Assembly (NCBI GenBank): GCA_946886375.1
Contig: CAMPIL010000130.1
Coordinates: 1-9,190 of the forward strand
Reading direction: 5' to 3'
Source of the DNA: an uncultured Phycisphaerales bacterium
GTDB taxonomy: Bacteria; Planctomycetota; Phycisphaerae; Phycisphaerales; SM1A02
Length of the DNA: 9,190 nt
Below the pieces are notes generated by a model. It was not told the origin of the DNA. It made no database searches and worked only from the letters and a program-made list of their open reading frames with translations. Made by a program: the position numbers and the translations under genes. Numbering within the stretch: position 1 is the stretch's first letter; each line of letters opens with the position of its first letter. This document shows, one piece after another, positions 1 through 7,231 of this stretch.

Positions 1-480
1 CCGCTCGCGCAACTGGGCCATGTGCTGGCTGTCGCCGACCATCTCGTGACTGGTCTTCGCGCTTCGGCAGCCGGCCGGGGAAGCGGCGGCGCGAAGAATG
101 CTGTTCTCTTTGACCACCTTGGCATGTTCCACGGCGCGCTCCACCGTCACCAGCAATGCGTCGCCTGAAAAGGGCTTGGTGATGTAGTCGTACGCCCCCT
201 GCTTCATCGCGGCAACGGCCGTCTCCACGCTGCCGAAGGCCGTCATCACGATCACCGGCAACTGGTCGTCGATTTTGCGAATTTCGCGCAGGAGTTCCAC
301 ACCATCCATCTCCGGCATCTGGAGATCTGTAATGACCGCGTCGAACGGTCGCTCGGCGATTTTTTCCAGCGCGGCCTTGGCATGGACGGCCGTGACTACA
401 GAATGCCCCTTGCGGGCCAGGGTCGTCGCCACGCTGTCTCGCATCATTTCCTTGTCGTCAACAACCAGAATCTTGCTCAT
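1..480 (-). CDS. NtrC-family sigma-54-dependent response regulator (5' part; gene continues past the left edge)
   Basis: Reading the minus strand from the ATG at 478-480 gives 160 residues with no stop before the window edge. Residues 1-120 are a receiver domain: the acidic pair is Asp8-Asp9, the phospho-acceptor is Asp52 (in ITDLQMPEMDG), the switch residue is Thr80 and the conserved lysine is Lys102 (in YITKPF). After a linker, the sequence MVGDSQHMAQLRER at the end matches the entry to an AAA+ sigma-54-interacting domain ((I/V)G-x-S-x-x-M). The ATPase and DNA-binding domains lie outside the window. It should activate sigma-54 promoters when phosphorylated, most simply by the kinase encoded 18 bases upstream. 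A GGAG lies 11 bases before the start codon. Close relatives by layout are FlrC/FleR and AtoC/ZraR; the FlgN-like gene two positions upstream favours a flagellar role, which is inference. Confidence 0.93.
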   Translation of the reverse strand, partial: MSKILVVDDKEMMRDSVATTLARKGHSVVTAVHAKAALEKIAERPFDAVITDLQMPEMDGVELLREIRKIDDQLPVIVMTAFGSVETAVAAMKQGAYDYITKPFSGDALLVTVERAVEHAKVVKENSILRAAASPAGCRSAKTSHEMVGDSQHMAQLRER

Positions 481-498
481 GAGGTGTGGTGCTCCGGG

Positions 499-1449
499 TT
501 AGGCGTGCGTGGCCGCGCTGGGCGGCCTGAGATTTGATGAGGCTGCCTTCAACGGCAGACAAAGTTCGACTTTGGTCCCGCCCGTGGGAATGTTGGTGAT
601 GTTGACGTGCCCACCGTGGGCATCCACGATGCGATGCACAATCGCCAGGCCGAGTCCTGTTCCCGTGGCGCGAGTCGTGAAGAACGGGTTGAAGATTCTT
701 CCAAGGACCTCCGGCGGAATGCCCGGCCCGCTGTCCAGCACCGAAAGCACAATGCGGGTTTCGGTCTTCCCGTTGGCGCAGCGCATCTTTCGCTTCGCCG
801 CCCCAAGCCGCAGTTGCCGACGGAATGTGTTGGCTTCGGTCATCGCCTCGACGGCGTTGCGAACGATGTTGCCCAAGGCCTGGGTGATCAGGCCGGGATC
901 GGCAGTCAGGCAATGCACCGATTCGCGCCCGTCGCGGATCAACTCGATTGAACCTCTCAGCAGCGATTGGCAGTTGGCGACCGCGCGATCCAGCAGGTCC
1001 TGGGCGTTGGTAGGCTCCGGGTGAATAGTGGTATCGCGGGCAAAGGCCAGCACATCGCGCACGATGCCATCGAGGTTGATCACCGCCCGCCCGATTTTGC
1101 CGCACAACTCCGCCTGCGCGGGTCGGTCGGCCAGGTCCTCGGCCAGCATCTGCGCGTACAACTGAATGGACCCAAGCGGGTTGCGCACCTCGTGGGCAAT
1201 GCCAGCCGCCATTTCGCCCAGCGCGGCCAGGGCCTGCGACCTGCGCAACGCGGCGTTGGCTTCGGCAAGTTCATGCTGCAATCGGTCAACCTGATTCAGC
1301 AGCGATGCATGCGTGGCCTGCAGCCGCTGCGTGGTTTGCGTCACCGATTCCATCAAGTCGCGCAGGTCGTCCGGCGAGACATTGCCGTCAAACGCCGATG
1401 GCGCTGCGTGTTCGGCCAATCCAAGATTGGAAGATTGAACAATGGTCAT
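499..1449 (-). CDS. Soluble sensor histidine kinase, NtrB/FlrB-like, without a recognisable sensory domain
   Basis: This 316-residue protein has all the core kinase boxes. The H-box is GEMAAGIAHEVRNPLGS with phospho-acceptor His86; the N-box is GNIVRNAVEAM with Asn194 and Asn198; G1 is DSGPGIP at 239-245; the F-box is IFNPFFTTR at 252-260; G2 is GTGLGLAI at 263-270. Residues about 35-75 look like a coiled coil leading into the dimerisation helices. There is no membrane segment, PAS or HAMP domain, so it is cytoplasmic and must sense through its short N-terminus or a partner. A basic, Cys-containing insert (about 205-230) lies between the N and G1 boxes. The ATG is 3 bases after the chaperone gene stop, with no clear Shine-Dalgarno, suggesting translational coupling. 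The adjacent regulator is the likely partner. A flagellar role like that of soluble FlrB/FleS kinases is inferred from the neighbour only. Confidence 0.92.
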   Translation of the reverse strand: MTIVQSSNLGLAEHAAPSAFDGNVSPDDLRDLMESVTQTTQRLQATHASLLNQVDRLQHELAEANAALRRSQALAALGEMAAGIAHEVRNPLGSIQLYAQMLAEDLADRPAQAELCGKIGRAVINLDGIVRDVLAFARDTTIHPEPTNAQDLLDRAVANCQSLLRGSIELIRDGRESVHCLTADPGLITQALGNIVRNAVEAMTEANTFRRQLRLGAAKRKMRCANGKTETRIVLSVLDSGPGIPPEVLGRIFNPFFTTRATGTGLGLAIVHRIVDAHGGHVNITNIPTGGTKVELCLPLKAASSNLRPPSAATHA

Positions 1450-1452
1450 GGT

Positions 1453-1920
1453 TCAGCCGCGCCGGTCGGCAAAGCGCGTGTCCTGGACCGCCGGCCGATA
1501 CGCCGAGCGAGCCTGCCGGGCCGTGCCCATCGTGGAGAGTTCCTGCTTGATCTGATCGCGGCTGGTGCAGAGCGCGGCCTGGTCGCGTTCATCGCATCGC
1601 ATGATCTGCGTCAATTGCTCGCCGATGTCGCCCATCAGCCGCTTGATCTGTTCCTGCTGCGGATTGCTGGCCCGGTCCATGTGCCGATCCAGCGTCTGCG
1701 TCATCTCGCCCAGTTGCGTTTGCGTGGCGGTGAACTGGTCGATGATGATCTGCCGCTGCGAGAGCAGATCGAGCAGGCGGTCGGTGCTGCCCTGCGCAAT
1801 GAGCGTTGACTGCGACTGCGCCATTGCAGCGAGTTGATCGACCAGCGACTGCTGCCGCTGGAGCAAATCAAGCAGCGTCTGCGATCCGATCGGGGAATCT
1901 GGTGAGTGCGAAGCGGACAT
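1453..1920 (-). CDS. FlgN-like flagellar export chaperone (putative)
   Basis: This is a 155-residue, almost entirely helical, Gln-rich protein without signal peptide or membrane segment. Residues 15-75 follow the FlgN pattern: a leucine-rich helix (TLLDLLQRQQSLVDQLAAMA), a turn, then a helix with L-x-x-LL-x-x-R (RLLDLLSQRQIIIDQF). A second long amphipathic helix covers about 85-130. The tail (SAYRPAVQDTRFADRRG) is disordered, with spaced aromatics and a basic end. FlgN proteins are cytosolic chaperones that hold the hook-filament junction proteins FlgK and FlgL until export. The call rests on fold-like pattern and length (FlgN proteins are usually 140-160 residues), not on a diagnostic catalytic motif; FliT or another coiled-coil protein is the alternative. 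The gene lies 3 bases before the kinase gene, and AAGGA sits 4 bases before its ATG. Confidence 0.62.
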   Translation of the reverse strand: MSASHSPDSPIGSQTLLDLLQRQQSLVDQLAAMAQSQSTLIAQGSTDRLLDLLSQRQIIIDQFTATQTQLGEMTQTLDRHMDRASNPQQEQIKRLMGDIGEQLTQIMRCDERDQAALCTSRDQIKQELSTMGTARQARSAYRPAVQDTRFADRRG

Positions 1921-1924
1921 CTTG

Positions 1925-1929
1925 TCCTT
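1925..1929 (-). promoter_or_regulatory. Ribosome binding site of the FlgN-like gene
   Basis: On the minus strand the sequence AAGGA precedes the ATG at 1918-1920 by 4 bases. It is one of the few clear Shine-Dalgarno matches in the window and fixes the start of the chaperone gene. It lies inside the 36-base gap that follows the TPR gene stop. Confidence 0.6.
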
Positions 1930-1956
1930 TCAAATCAGGGAGCGCGGCGGGCCAAA

Positions 1957-4518
1957 CTATCCATCGGAATGAGTCGCGGCGGCAGTGCGTGCGGGCCCGA
2001 CCGGATTGTTTTCGAGCCACTGCTCCCACGCGGCGCGATCCATCAGCGAATCGGGAGAAGTAAAAGCATCGTCAGGAAGTTGCTTCAGGCGCACCAGCGC
2101 ACGGTGGTGCGCGGCGGCCGCGTGTTCGGGATCGCCCAGCGCGTTGTAGCAGTTGACGATCTGAATCAACGCGTACATGGAACTCTGATGAATGCTGTAC
2201 TGCCGCGCCGCCCGGTCGTACAGGTCGATGGCCTGTTCGTGCTGGCCCAAGGCCCAGGCGCAATCAGCCTGATACAGCGCGGCGCGGCGAAGCATGTCCT
2301 GTCGCGCGGGGTCCGGCTCTCGCCCGTCGGGCAGGGTTGGCGAACCGCACACTTGCGCAAAGAGGTCCAGCGCGGTCTGCAATTGTTCCACGCTGATGCC
2401 GTTGAGCCGCCCCGCCTCCGCGACCGAAAGCCCGGCGTCCTGCTTGACCCGCTCGGCCAGCGCCAGGGCGTTGGCCCGGTACGAATCGGCCAAAAGGTAG
2501 CGCACTTCGGGGTTCCGCGCATCGGTGGGATAACGCTCAAGGAACTCAGTGAAGGCTTCGATGGCAGGCGCGTGGGCACGCTCGTTGTATTCGATGCGGC
2601 CAAGTTCCACCAACGCGTCGCGATAATCCCGCGCATCGGGCTGGAGCAACCGAGTGCCGCCAAGAACCTGCTTGAGCAACTGACGCGCTTCAGGAGCGCG
2701 GTTGATCGCAATGTAACATCGCGCCAGCGGAACGTAACTTTGGACCGCAACCGCGGTGCGCCCACGGTCCGATGCGAGCGCCTCGTACGCATGGATCGCC
2801 TGCTCGAACTCCAGCCGCGCCTGGTACGCCTGGCCAAGGCGAAACAGCGTCATCGCGCGGCGGGGATCATCCGCCGGCTGCATCCCGAGATACTTGGTGA
2901 AATGTTCAATCGCGAGGTCCAGCCGCCCGCAAAGGTCGAAACTGTCGGCCGCAAGCCACAACGACGACGGCGAATCCTGCCCTTGTTCGCGCTCAGCCAG
3001 TGACGCAGCGCCGGCGTGCCGGACGAAATATTCACCGGCACGCTCGTAGTGAATGTTGGCTTCGCGCCGGACCGCCGGATCAACCTCCGCAGGTCCGGAA
3101 TCAGCGGCCTGATCCGTCTGCTTTGTCGCTTCCGCGATAAGGTTGTCGGCGATCTGACGATTCGAGGATGCCAGGCGATACAACACACCGGCCGGAACCT
3201 GATCGGGCGCAAAAAGCCCGTCGGCCAAGGTCACGTAATCCAATGCCCGCTCGACTTTTCCCAGTGCAAGCGCCGCATCGTGCCGCTCGCACAGGCTCTC
3301 GGCCACGCGGGGCGGAATCACGGTCTCGCCAAGGCGAGCCTGCGGCAGTTTCTCGCACAGCAGCCGATAGTCCGCAAGGCTGGCGTCGTGCGATCCCATC
3401 ATGCTTTGCACTTCGGCCCGGCCGAGCAGCCCCGGCAGGTAACTGCGCGTCGTGATGAAGTCGCGCACGACGGTCTGAAAATGCTCCATCGCGGCATCGA
3501 GATCGCCCAGAGACACGGCGATCTGGCCGAGCAGCGTCAGCGCCTCGCCTCGCTGGGTCTCCGAGCCGCTGAACAGCGTCAACGCGTGCTCAAGGTGGTT
3601 CTGAGCCCTCGCGTATTCGCCCAGTTCGAAGTAACCGCGTCCGAGCAGGCCGTACAACTCACCCAGTTGAGAATGCTCTTCAGACAACGCGCGATCTTCG
3701 AGTCTGCGCATCTCAACCAGCAGCCAGTCCACCGCCGGCCGTGCCTGGCCGACCTGCAGGCGAAGTTCCGTCTGCCGGGCGACAACCCATGCTTCATCGT
3801 CGGCGGTCGCGCTGCCGGAAAGGCGATACTCCGACAGGGCGGTCATGATTTCATCAAACGGCACATCCGGCAATTGAATCTGCTGCTCGATGATCTTCCG
3901 GAAGACGCGACTGCGGATTGCAAGGATTTCGCCTGCCGGCGAGGCCGTAGCGGCCTCCGCGCGGCTCAGACGTTCCAGTTCGTGCAGGCGTTTGCGCGCC
4001 TCGGCCAAATCATTGACGGCCAGCAGCGAATCAGCCCAACGCTCCAGTTGCGCAGCCGACAGATCCAACCCGAGGGAGACAGCGTCGACGTAGTGCTGAC
4101 CGACCCGCCGATGAGCCTCGGCGTCCTGTATGCGGTTGTCCCGCTGCGATAGCGACAAGTAATCGGCCGCCGAAGCGTGATACCGCGCCTTCTGCGCGGC
4201 CGAGGCGTGGCCGAGGTTCGGTTCAATCACCGTGCGCAACTGGCTGGCGGCCAATTCGAATTGGCCGGAGCCTAGAAACTGTTCCACCTGCGTCAGCGCG
4301 CCGTCAAAATCGTTCGGAGGCGTTGGCCGCGAGACCGTGGACAATCCCCACGAGATCAGCGCGATGCTGACGATCAGCGACGGCACCTGCCAGAGATTCG
4401 ACCACGCCGCCCAATTGGGCCCCGATGGCGTGCCCGGGGCTGCGTGATCCGGCGCGGCTTCACCCGCGGCATTGGCCGGGAGCGCATCGGAACCCACCGA
4501 GGGTGGAGTTTGCAGCAT
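1957..4518 (-). CDS. Membrane-anchored tetratricopeptide-repeat protein
   Basis: From the ATG at 4516-4518 this is 853 residues. A hydrophilic Ala/Pro/Gly-rich N-terminus of about 40 residues is followed by one membrane segment (about 42-61, VPSLIVSIALISWGLS), and the rest is helical repeats. Clear TPR pairs, with the W/L-G-Y-A-P spacing, occur near residues 285-355 (LLGRGYFELGEYARAQNHLEHAL, LLGQIAVSLGDLDAAMEHFQ), 525-586, 633-663 and 746-813. TPR arrays bind partner proteins; the fold resembles BamD/YfgM-like or tol-pal-associated scaffolds, but I cannot name the partner. A longer reading from a GTG at 4609-4611 adds 31 low-complexity residues; it has no ribosome binding site and would begin inside an 11-bp-arm inverted repeat, so I prefer the ATG. 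The stop lies 36 bases before the FlgN-like gene, so the TPR protein may be cotranscribed with the flagellar-type genes. Confidence 0.88.
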   Translation of the reverse strand: MLQTPPSVGSDALPANAAGEAAPDHAAPGTPSGPNWAAWSNLWQVPSLIVSIALISWGLSTVSRPTPPNDFDGALTQVEQFLGSGQFELAASQLRTVIEPNLGHASAAQKARYHASAADYLSLSQRDNRIQDAEAHRRVGQHYVDAVSLGLDLSAAQLERWADSLLAVNDLAEARKRLHELERLSRAEAATASPAGEILAIRSRVFRKIIEQQIQLPDVPFDEIMTALSEYRLSGSATADDEAWVVARQTELRLQVGQARPAVDWLLVEMRRLEDRALSEEHSQLGELYGLLGRGYFELGEYARAQNHLEHALTLFSGSETQRGEALTLLGQIAVSLGDLDAAMEHFQTVVRDFITTRSYLPGLLGRAEVQSMMGSHDASLADYRLLCEKLPQARLGETVIPPRVAESLCERHDAALALGKVERALDYVTLADGLFAPDQVPAGVLYRLASSNRQIADNLIAEATKQTDQAADSGPAEVDPAVRREANIHYERAGEYFVRHAGAASLAEREQGQDSPSSLWLAADSFDLCGRLDLAIEHFTKYLGMQPADDPRRAMTLFRLGQAYQARLEFEQAIHAYEALASDRGRTAVAVQSYVPLARCYIAINRAPEARQLLKQVLGGTRLLQPDARDYRDALVELGRIEYNERAHAPAIEAFTEFLERYPTDARNPEVRYLLADSYRANALALAERVKQDAGLSVAEAGRLNGISVEQLQTALDLFAQVCGSPTLPDGREPDPARQDMLRRAALYQADCAWALGQHEQAIDLYDRAARQYSIHQSSMYALIQIVNCYNALGDPEHAAAAHHRALVRLKQLPDDAFTSPDSLMDRAAWEQWLENNPVGPARTAAATHSDG

Positions 4519-4736
4519 GACCTGATCGCCTTGCACCTGAGATCCTCTCGCTGGTCCGGCCGTGGTCAGCGCCCGGACAGGACGATCAACCGGCGCGGTG
4601 AATCCATTCACCGCGCAACTTGCAACATGCCCACTCGCGCAAAAACGCGCTGTTGGACCCCGTGTTTATCGGCGAGTCCGCAGGAATCGCTTGAGACTTG
4701 CGCGGGGATGCAGATCGTGCGCGGCGAATGTGAACG
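4519..4736. other. Intergenic region between the RDD gene and the TPR gene
   Basis: This 218-base gap separates two minus-strand blocks and is the largest non-coding stretch in the window. It contains the inverted repeat at 4593-4616. I see no hairpin followed by a T-run in the minus direction, no sigma-54 -24/-12 match, and no convincing -35/-10 pair. The open reading frames across it are short and look random. It probably holds the end of the upstream transcript and the promoter of the TPR-FlgN-kinase-regulator block, but the elements cannot be placed from sequence alone. Confidence 0.5.
4593..4616. repeat. Perfect inverted repeat, 11-bp arms with a 2-bp centre
   Basis: The left arm GCGCGGTGAAT (4593-4603) and right arm ATTCACCGCGC (4606-4616) are exact reverse complements, separated by CC. 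It lies about 75-100 bases upstream of the preferred ATG of the TPR gene. The symmetry and length fit a dimeric regulator's operator. As RNA it would fold into a strong stem, but no T-run follows on either strand, which argues against a standard intrinsic terminator. The structure is directly visible; the function is inferred. Confidence 0.85.
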
Positions 4737-6341
4737 TCATTTCGCCGGCGAAGCTTCCGGCTCGTGCACCACGATTGTTCTTGCCGCCAGGTCGGGAAGT
4801 CCCTGCAAATGGGGGTTGAACAATGAGAACAACGCAAGCGGTGGGACCAGCAGCACGAAGCATTTCAGAAAATTCCGAAGCAGCAGTTGCTCGATGCGGG
4901 GCGGCGAACCGTCCCGCGCCGCGATCCGCGCCCCCACCATCGCCTTGCCCAACGTCTTTCCTGTCAGTATTTCCGAAACGGAAGAATGAAGAATCGTAAG
5001 GCCGACCATCATCAGGTACGGCAGGCTCAATTCAAGACTCATCGTCACGATGGGCAGCCTGAACAGGTCGCCGAGGGGGTTCTGAAGAACCAACGCTGTA
5101 AGCACTCCAGCAGGAAACAAATCGATGGCCAGCGCGGCGATCCGCTGGCCCGCCGAAAGCGGCGTCACGCCCGCCGGGAGAGCGACTTTGCCCTCTTCGG
5201 CCGGCCGCACCAGGAAAATCAGCAGCAGCGCTGAAGCCATCAACGCCACAAGGACCGAGAGATTCCACAATCGCGCAGAGGAAAGTGGATTCACCGACAG
5301 TGCAATAGTCGTTCCGACGGCTCCCGAAAGCGGCTGCACGGTCTGCATGAACAACTGTCCATCGGCATGGCGGGACAGCACGTGCAGCCCGTCATCGCTT
5401 CCCGCCGCGCTCCAGGCGCCTTGGGGCTGAGGGAATTGGGCCAGCCGCATCAAACCCGCCGGCCGCACGATGAAAGTCGCAATCTCCGCGTCCGATGCGC
5501 CTGCAACCAGTGCAACAAGTTGGCCGCCGACAATGTCCAGGTCTCGAAGACTGCGCACGTCGAGGTTGATGGTTCGCCTGGTCCATTCGGCCTCTTGCAG
5601 GTGAAACAACGACATCGCGTTTTCAGCAGCCGGTTCGAGCAGGCACAGTTGCCCGCCATCGCTGCCGCACGCGGCAAGGATGGCCCGGCGGTCTCCCGTA
5701 AACTCCGGCGGGACAGGGAGTTCCGTCCATTGGTCGTGCCGCAATTGCAGCAACACCGGCTTGGCCAATCCATCGGGAGCAGGTTTCTCCTTGGCGGGGG
5801 TGAGCAGGCCTGAAGGCGAAGCCGATTGCGGCACCAGCAGGGCGATCGGCCCACCCGCGCTGCCGACGAAGCCCGCAAGATGACCCTGGGCCGGTAGACC
5901 CGGAGCAATGTCCATGCGGTCGGCCGGCGTGCTGCGGTAGGCCCCGATGGTGGAATCCTTCCAAACCTCGATGGTGAACACTTCTCTCCGCCGCGTCGAA
6001 TTGTGCGTCGATTCGAACACCACCCACACACGATTGCCCCACGACGCCAGGTGCGAAGGTGCCTGGCCCAGGGCGCACTGCACATCAAAGTGCTCCAGCG
6101 GCATTTCGCGGGCACGATGGCACAACAGGTAGCGGCTGGAGGATTGCGTTGGCTCGGCGACAAACCACAGATGATCTTGGTTCGCTGCACTGATCAATGC
6201 GGGACGGGCGAGCGCCTGCTGCGAAATCAAGAGCGAAAGCACCACCGCCGCCGCAAACGACACCACGCACGCGGCGGCGGATCGGAGCGGACGCCGACCG
6301 CGGATATGTGAGGCCGAACGGTTGTGGCCGGCGATATTCAT
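4737..6341 (-). CDS. RDD-family membrane protein with a large N-terminal extracytoplasmic domain
   Basis: The 534-residue product has three parts. Residues 20-46 are a signal peptide or first membrane helix (AACVVSFAAAVVLSLLISQQALARP). Residues 47-355 form a soluble, strand-rich domain with repeated short beta blocks such as DHLWFVAEP, NRVWVVFES, GGQLCLLEP and DGLHVLSRH, which look like beta-propeller blades. A membrane helix at about 358-378 leads to an RDD domain (about 397-526): the first motif is GQRIAALAID (Arg400, Asp407), then two hydrophobic hairpins, GKTLGKAMVGARI, and the closing GLPDLAARTIVV. RDD proteins are small integral membrane proteins, some linked to ion or solute transport; usual length is 150-250 residues, so this is an enlarged form. 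The start codon overlaps the stop of the lipoprotein gene (ATGA, 6338-6341). The propeller assignment is a judgement from pattern; the RDD call is firmer. Confidence 0.83.
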   Translation of the reverse strand: MNIAGHNRSASHIRGRRPLRSAAACVVSFAAAVVLSLLISQQALARPALISAANQDHLWFVAEPTQSSSRYLLCHRAREMPLEHFDVQCALGQAPSHLASWGNRVWVVFESTHNSTRRREVFTIEVWKDSTIGAYRSTPADRMDIAPGLPAQGHLAGFVGSAGGPIALLVPQSASPSGLLTPAKEKPAPDGLAKPVLLQLRHDQWTELPVPPEFTGDRRAILAACGSDGGQLCLLEPAAENAMSLFHLQEAEWTRRTINLDVRSLRDLDIVGGQLVALVAGASDAEIATFIVRPAGLMRLAQFPQPQGAWSAAGSDDGLHVLSRHADGQLFMQTVQPLSGAVGTTIALSVNPLSSARLWNLSVLVALMASALLLIFLVRPAEEGKVALPAGVTPLSAGQRIAALAIDLFPAGVLTALVLQNPLGDLFRLPIVTMSLELSLPYLMMVGLTILHSSVSEILTGKTLGKAMVGARIAARDGSPPRIEQLLLRNFLKCFVLLVPPLALFSLFNPHLQGLPDLAARTIVVHEPEASPAK

Positions 6342-7231
6342 TGGGCCTCTTCGATTCGGTCCGGCCGCAGCGCCTGCCGAAGTCGCTCAAGATCGAATAC
6401 GTGCTGCAACTGTTCGGCGGGAACTTGGCCGGTCATCTGGTCGATGGCGATCTTCACCGACCCACCCGAGAACTGTCCGCTCGCCGGGGCGTCAGAGGTG
6501 CTGGCGATGTCCACCAGTTTCGGCATTTTGGGAAACGCCAGCGGCGGCATGTTCGGCTGCCACACAGATTCGTACCGTCGCAGGCTGCTGAACAGTGTCG
6601 CCTGGTCGTCTGTCGATGAGACGGCTTCCACGCGCTTGGGCAGCAGGCTCTGGCGATCGAAGTAGATCCGCATTGGCCCGCCGGAGCCCTGGACTTGAAT
6701 CATCCACGCATCGTGCTGCGCGTTGAACTGCACTGGCGGCGGAGTCTCTGCCACGGGCATGGGCGTCAAACCGAGAAGATCAAGCAGCACCAGCGGCCGC
6801 ACGCCCAAGGCGTTGTTTTGATCAATCGCGCCAGCGTCCTCGTGCCTGCCCAGCCGAAGGACCTTTTCATCGCCAATCATGTCGAACAACCAATATCGCG
6901 ATTCATCAGACCCCAGCCACAGCAGCGTTTCGCCAAGTTTCTCCACGCGAAGCGCGACGTGGCGCGGCAGTTTGAGCCACAATTCCATGTCGCCCTGCTC
7001 AAAGTGACTGCCCCGGTCATCGCGCCAGCGGATTTCAATCACTCCGTTGGCGTTAAGCGTCTGCAACTTTGCGATGCGAGCGTTGTGAGTCTCGGCGAGC
7101 GCAAAGTACGATGGCGGCGGCGGCGCGACGGTCGGGCCCGGCGGCGACTTGCAACCGCCCACGAGCATCACAACTCCCGCTGACAGCCAAGTCAGACGCG
7201 CCGCGTTGGGCCTGTGTGCAACCCCGGTCAT
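6338..7231 (-). CDS. LolA/LolB-like outer-membrane lipoprotein (putative)
   Basis: This is a 297-residue lipoprotein. A short basic N-terminus and hydrophobic stretch (TWLSAGVVMLVGGC) end in a lipobox with Cys27, followed by a proline-rich tether (about 29-41). Residues 43-230 alternate short strands in the manner of the half-barrel LolA/LolB fold: KLQTLNANGVIEIRW, GDMELWLKLPRHVALRVEKLG, TLLWLGSDESRYWLFDM, and later AWMIQVQGSGGPMRIYFDRQSLLPKRVEA. This order (a stretch of the type 'substrate damaging/gain strand', then a carrier-like fold, then 'residue preference for K-R after P') is typical of lipoprotein-sorting-like proteins, but residue identity is too low for me to assign LolB function. 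A C-terminal part (about 231-297) is extra. The start overlaps the previous gene's stop and the stop overlaps the next gene's start, each by ATGA, so the three genes are translationally coupled. The protein should sit on the periplasmic face of a membrane. Confidence 0.75.
   Translation of the reverse strand: MTGVAHRPNAARLTWLSAGVVMLVGGCKSPPGPTVAPPPPSYFALAETHNARIAKLQTLNANGVIEIRWRDDRGSHFEQGDMELWLKLPRHVALRVEKLGETLLWLGSDESRYWLFDMIGDEKVLRLGRHEDAGAIDQNNALGVRPLVLLDLLGLTPMPVAETPPPVQFNAQHDAWMIQVQGSGGPMRIYFDRQSLLPKRVEAVSSTDDQATLFSSLRRYESVWQPNMPPLAFPKMPKLVDIASTSDAPASGQFSGGSVKIAIDQMTGQVPAEQLQHVFDLERLRQALRPDRIEEAQ

Noticed and set aside
458..1105. A 215-codon minus-strand frame overlapping the kinase gene.
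   Set aside because: It is the same strand as the kinase but in another frame, and the kinase frame carries all the H, N, G1, F and G2 boxes.
967..1809. A 280-codon plus-strand frame opposite the kinase and chaperone genes.
   Set aside because: It spans two well-supported minus-strand genes and shows no domain.
1906..4152. Two long plus-strand open frames (365 and 378 codons) opposite the TPR gene.
   Set aside because: The minus-strand reading has a membrane segment and TPR units, whereas these frames have basic, low-complexity composition and no motifs.
4630..4650. A small GCGC stem around an A-rich loop near 4640 as a terminator for the RDD gene.
   Set aside because: The stem is only 4 bp and no T-run follows it on the minus strand.
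4519..4736. A sigma-54 promoter for the block that ends in an NtrC-type regulator.
   Set aside because: TTGC occurs twice near 4620-4640 on the minus strand, but in neither case is GG found at the required 12-base offset.
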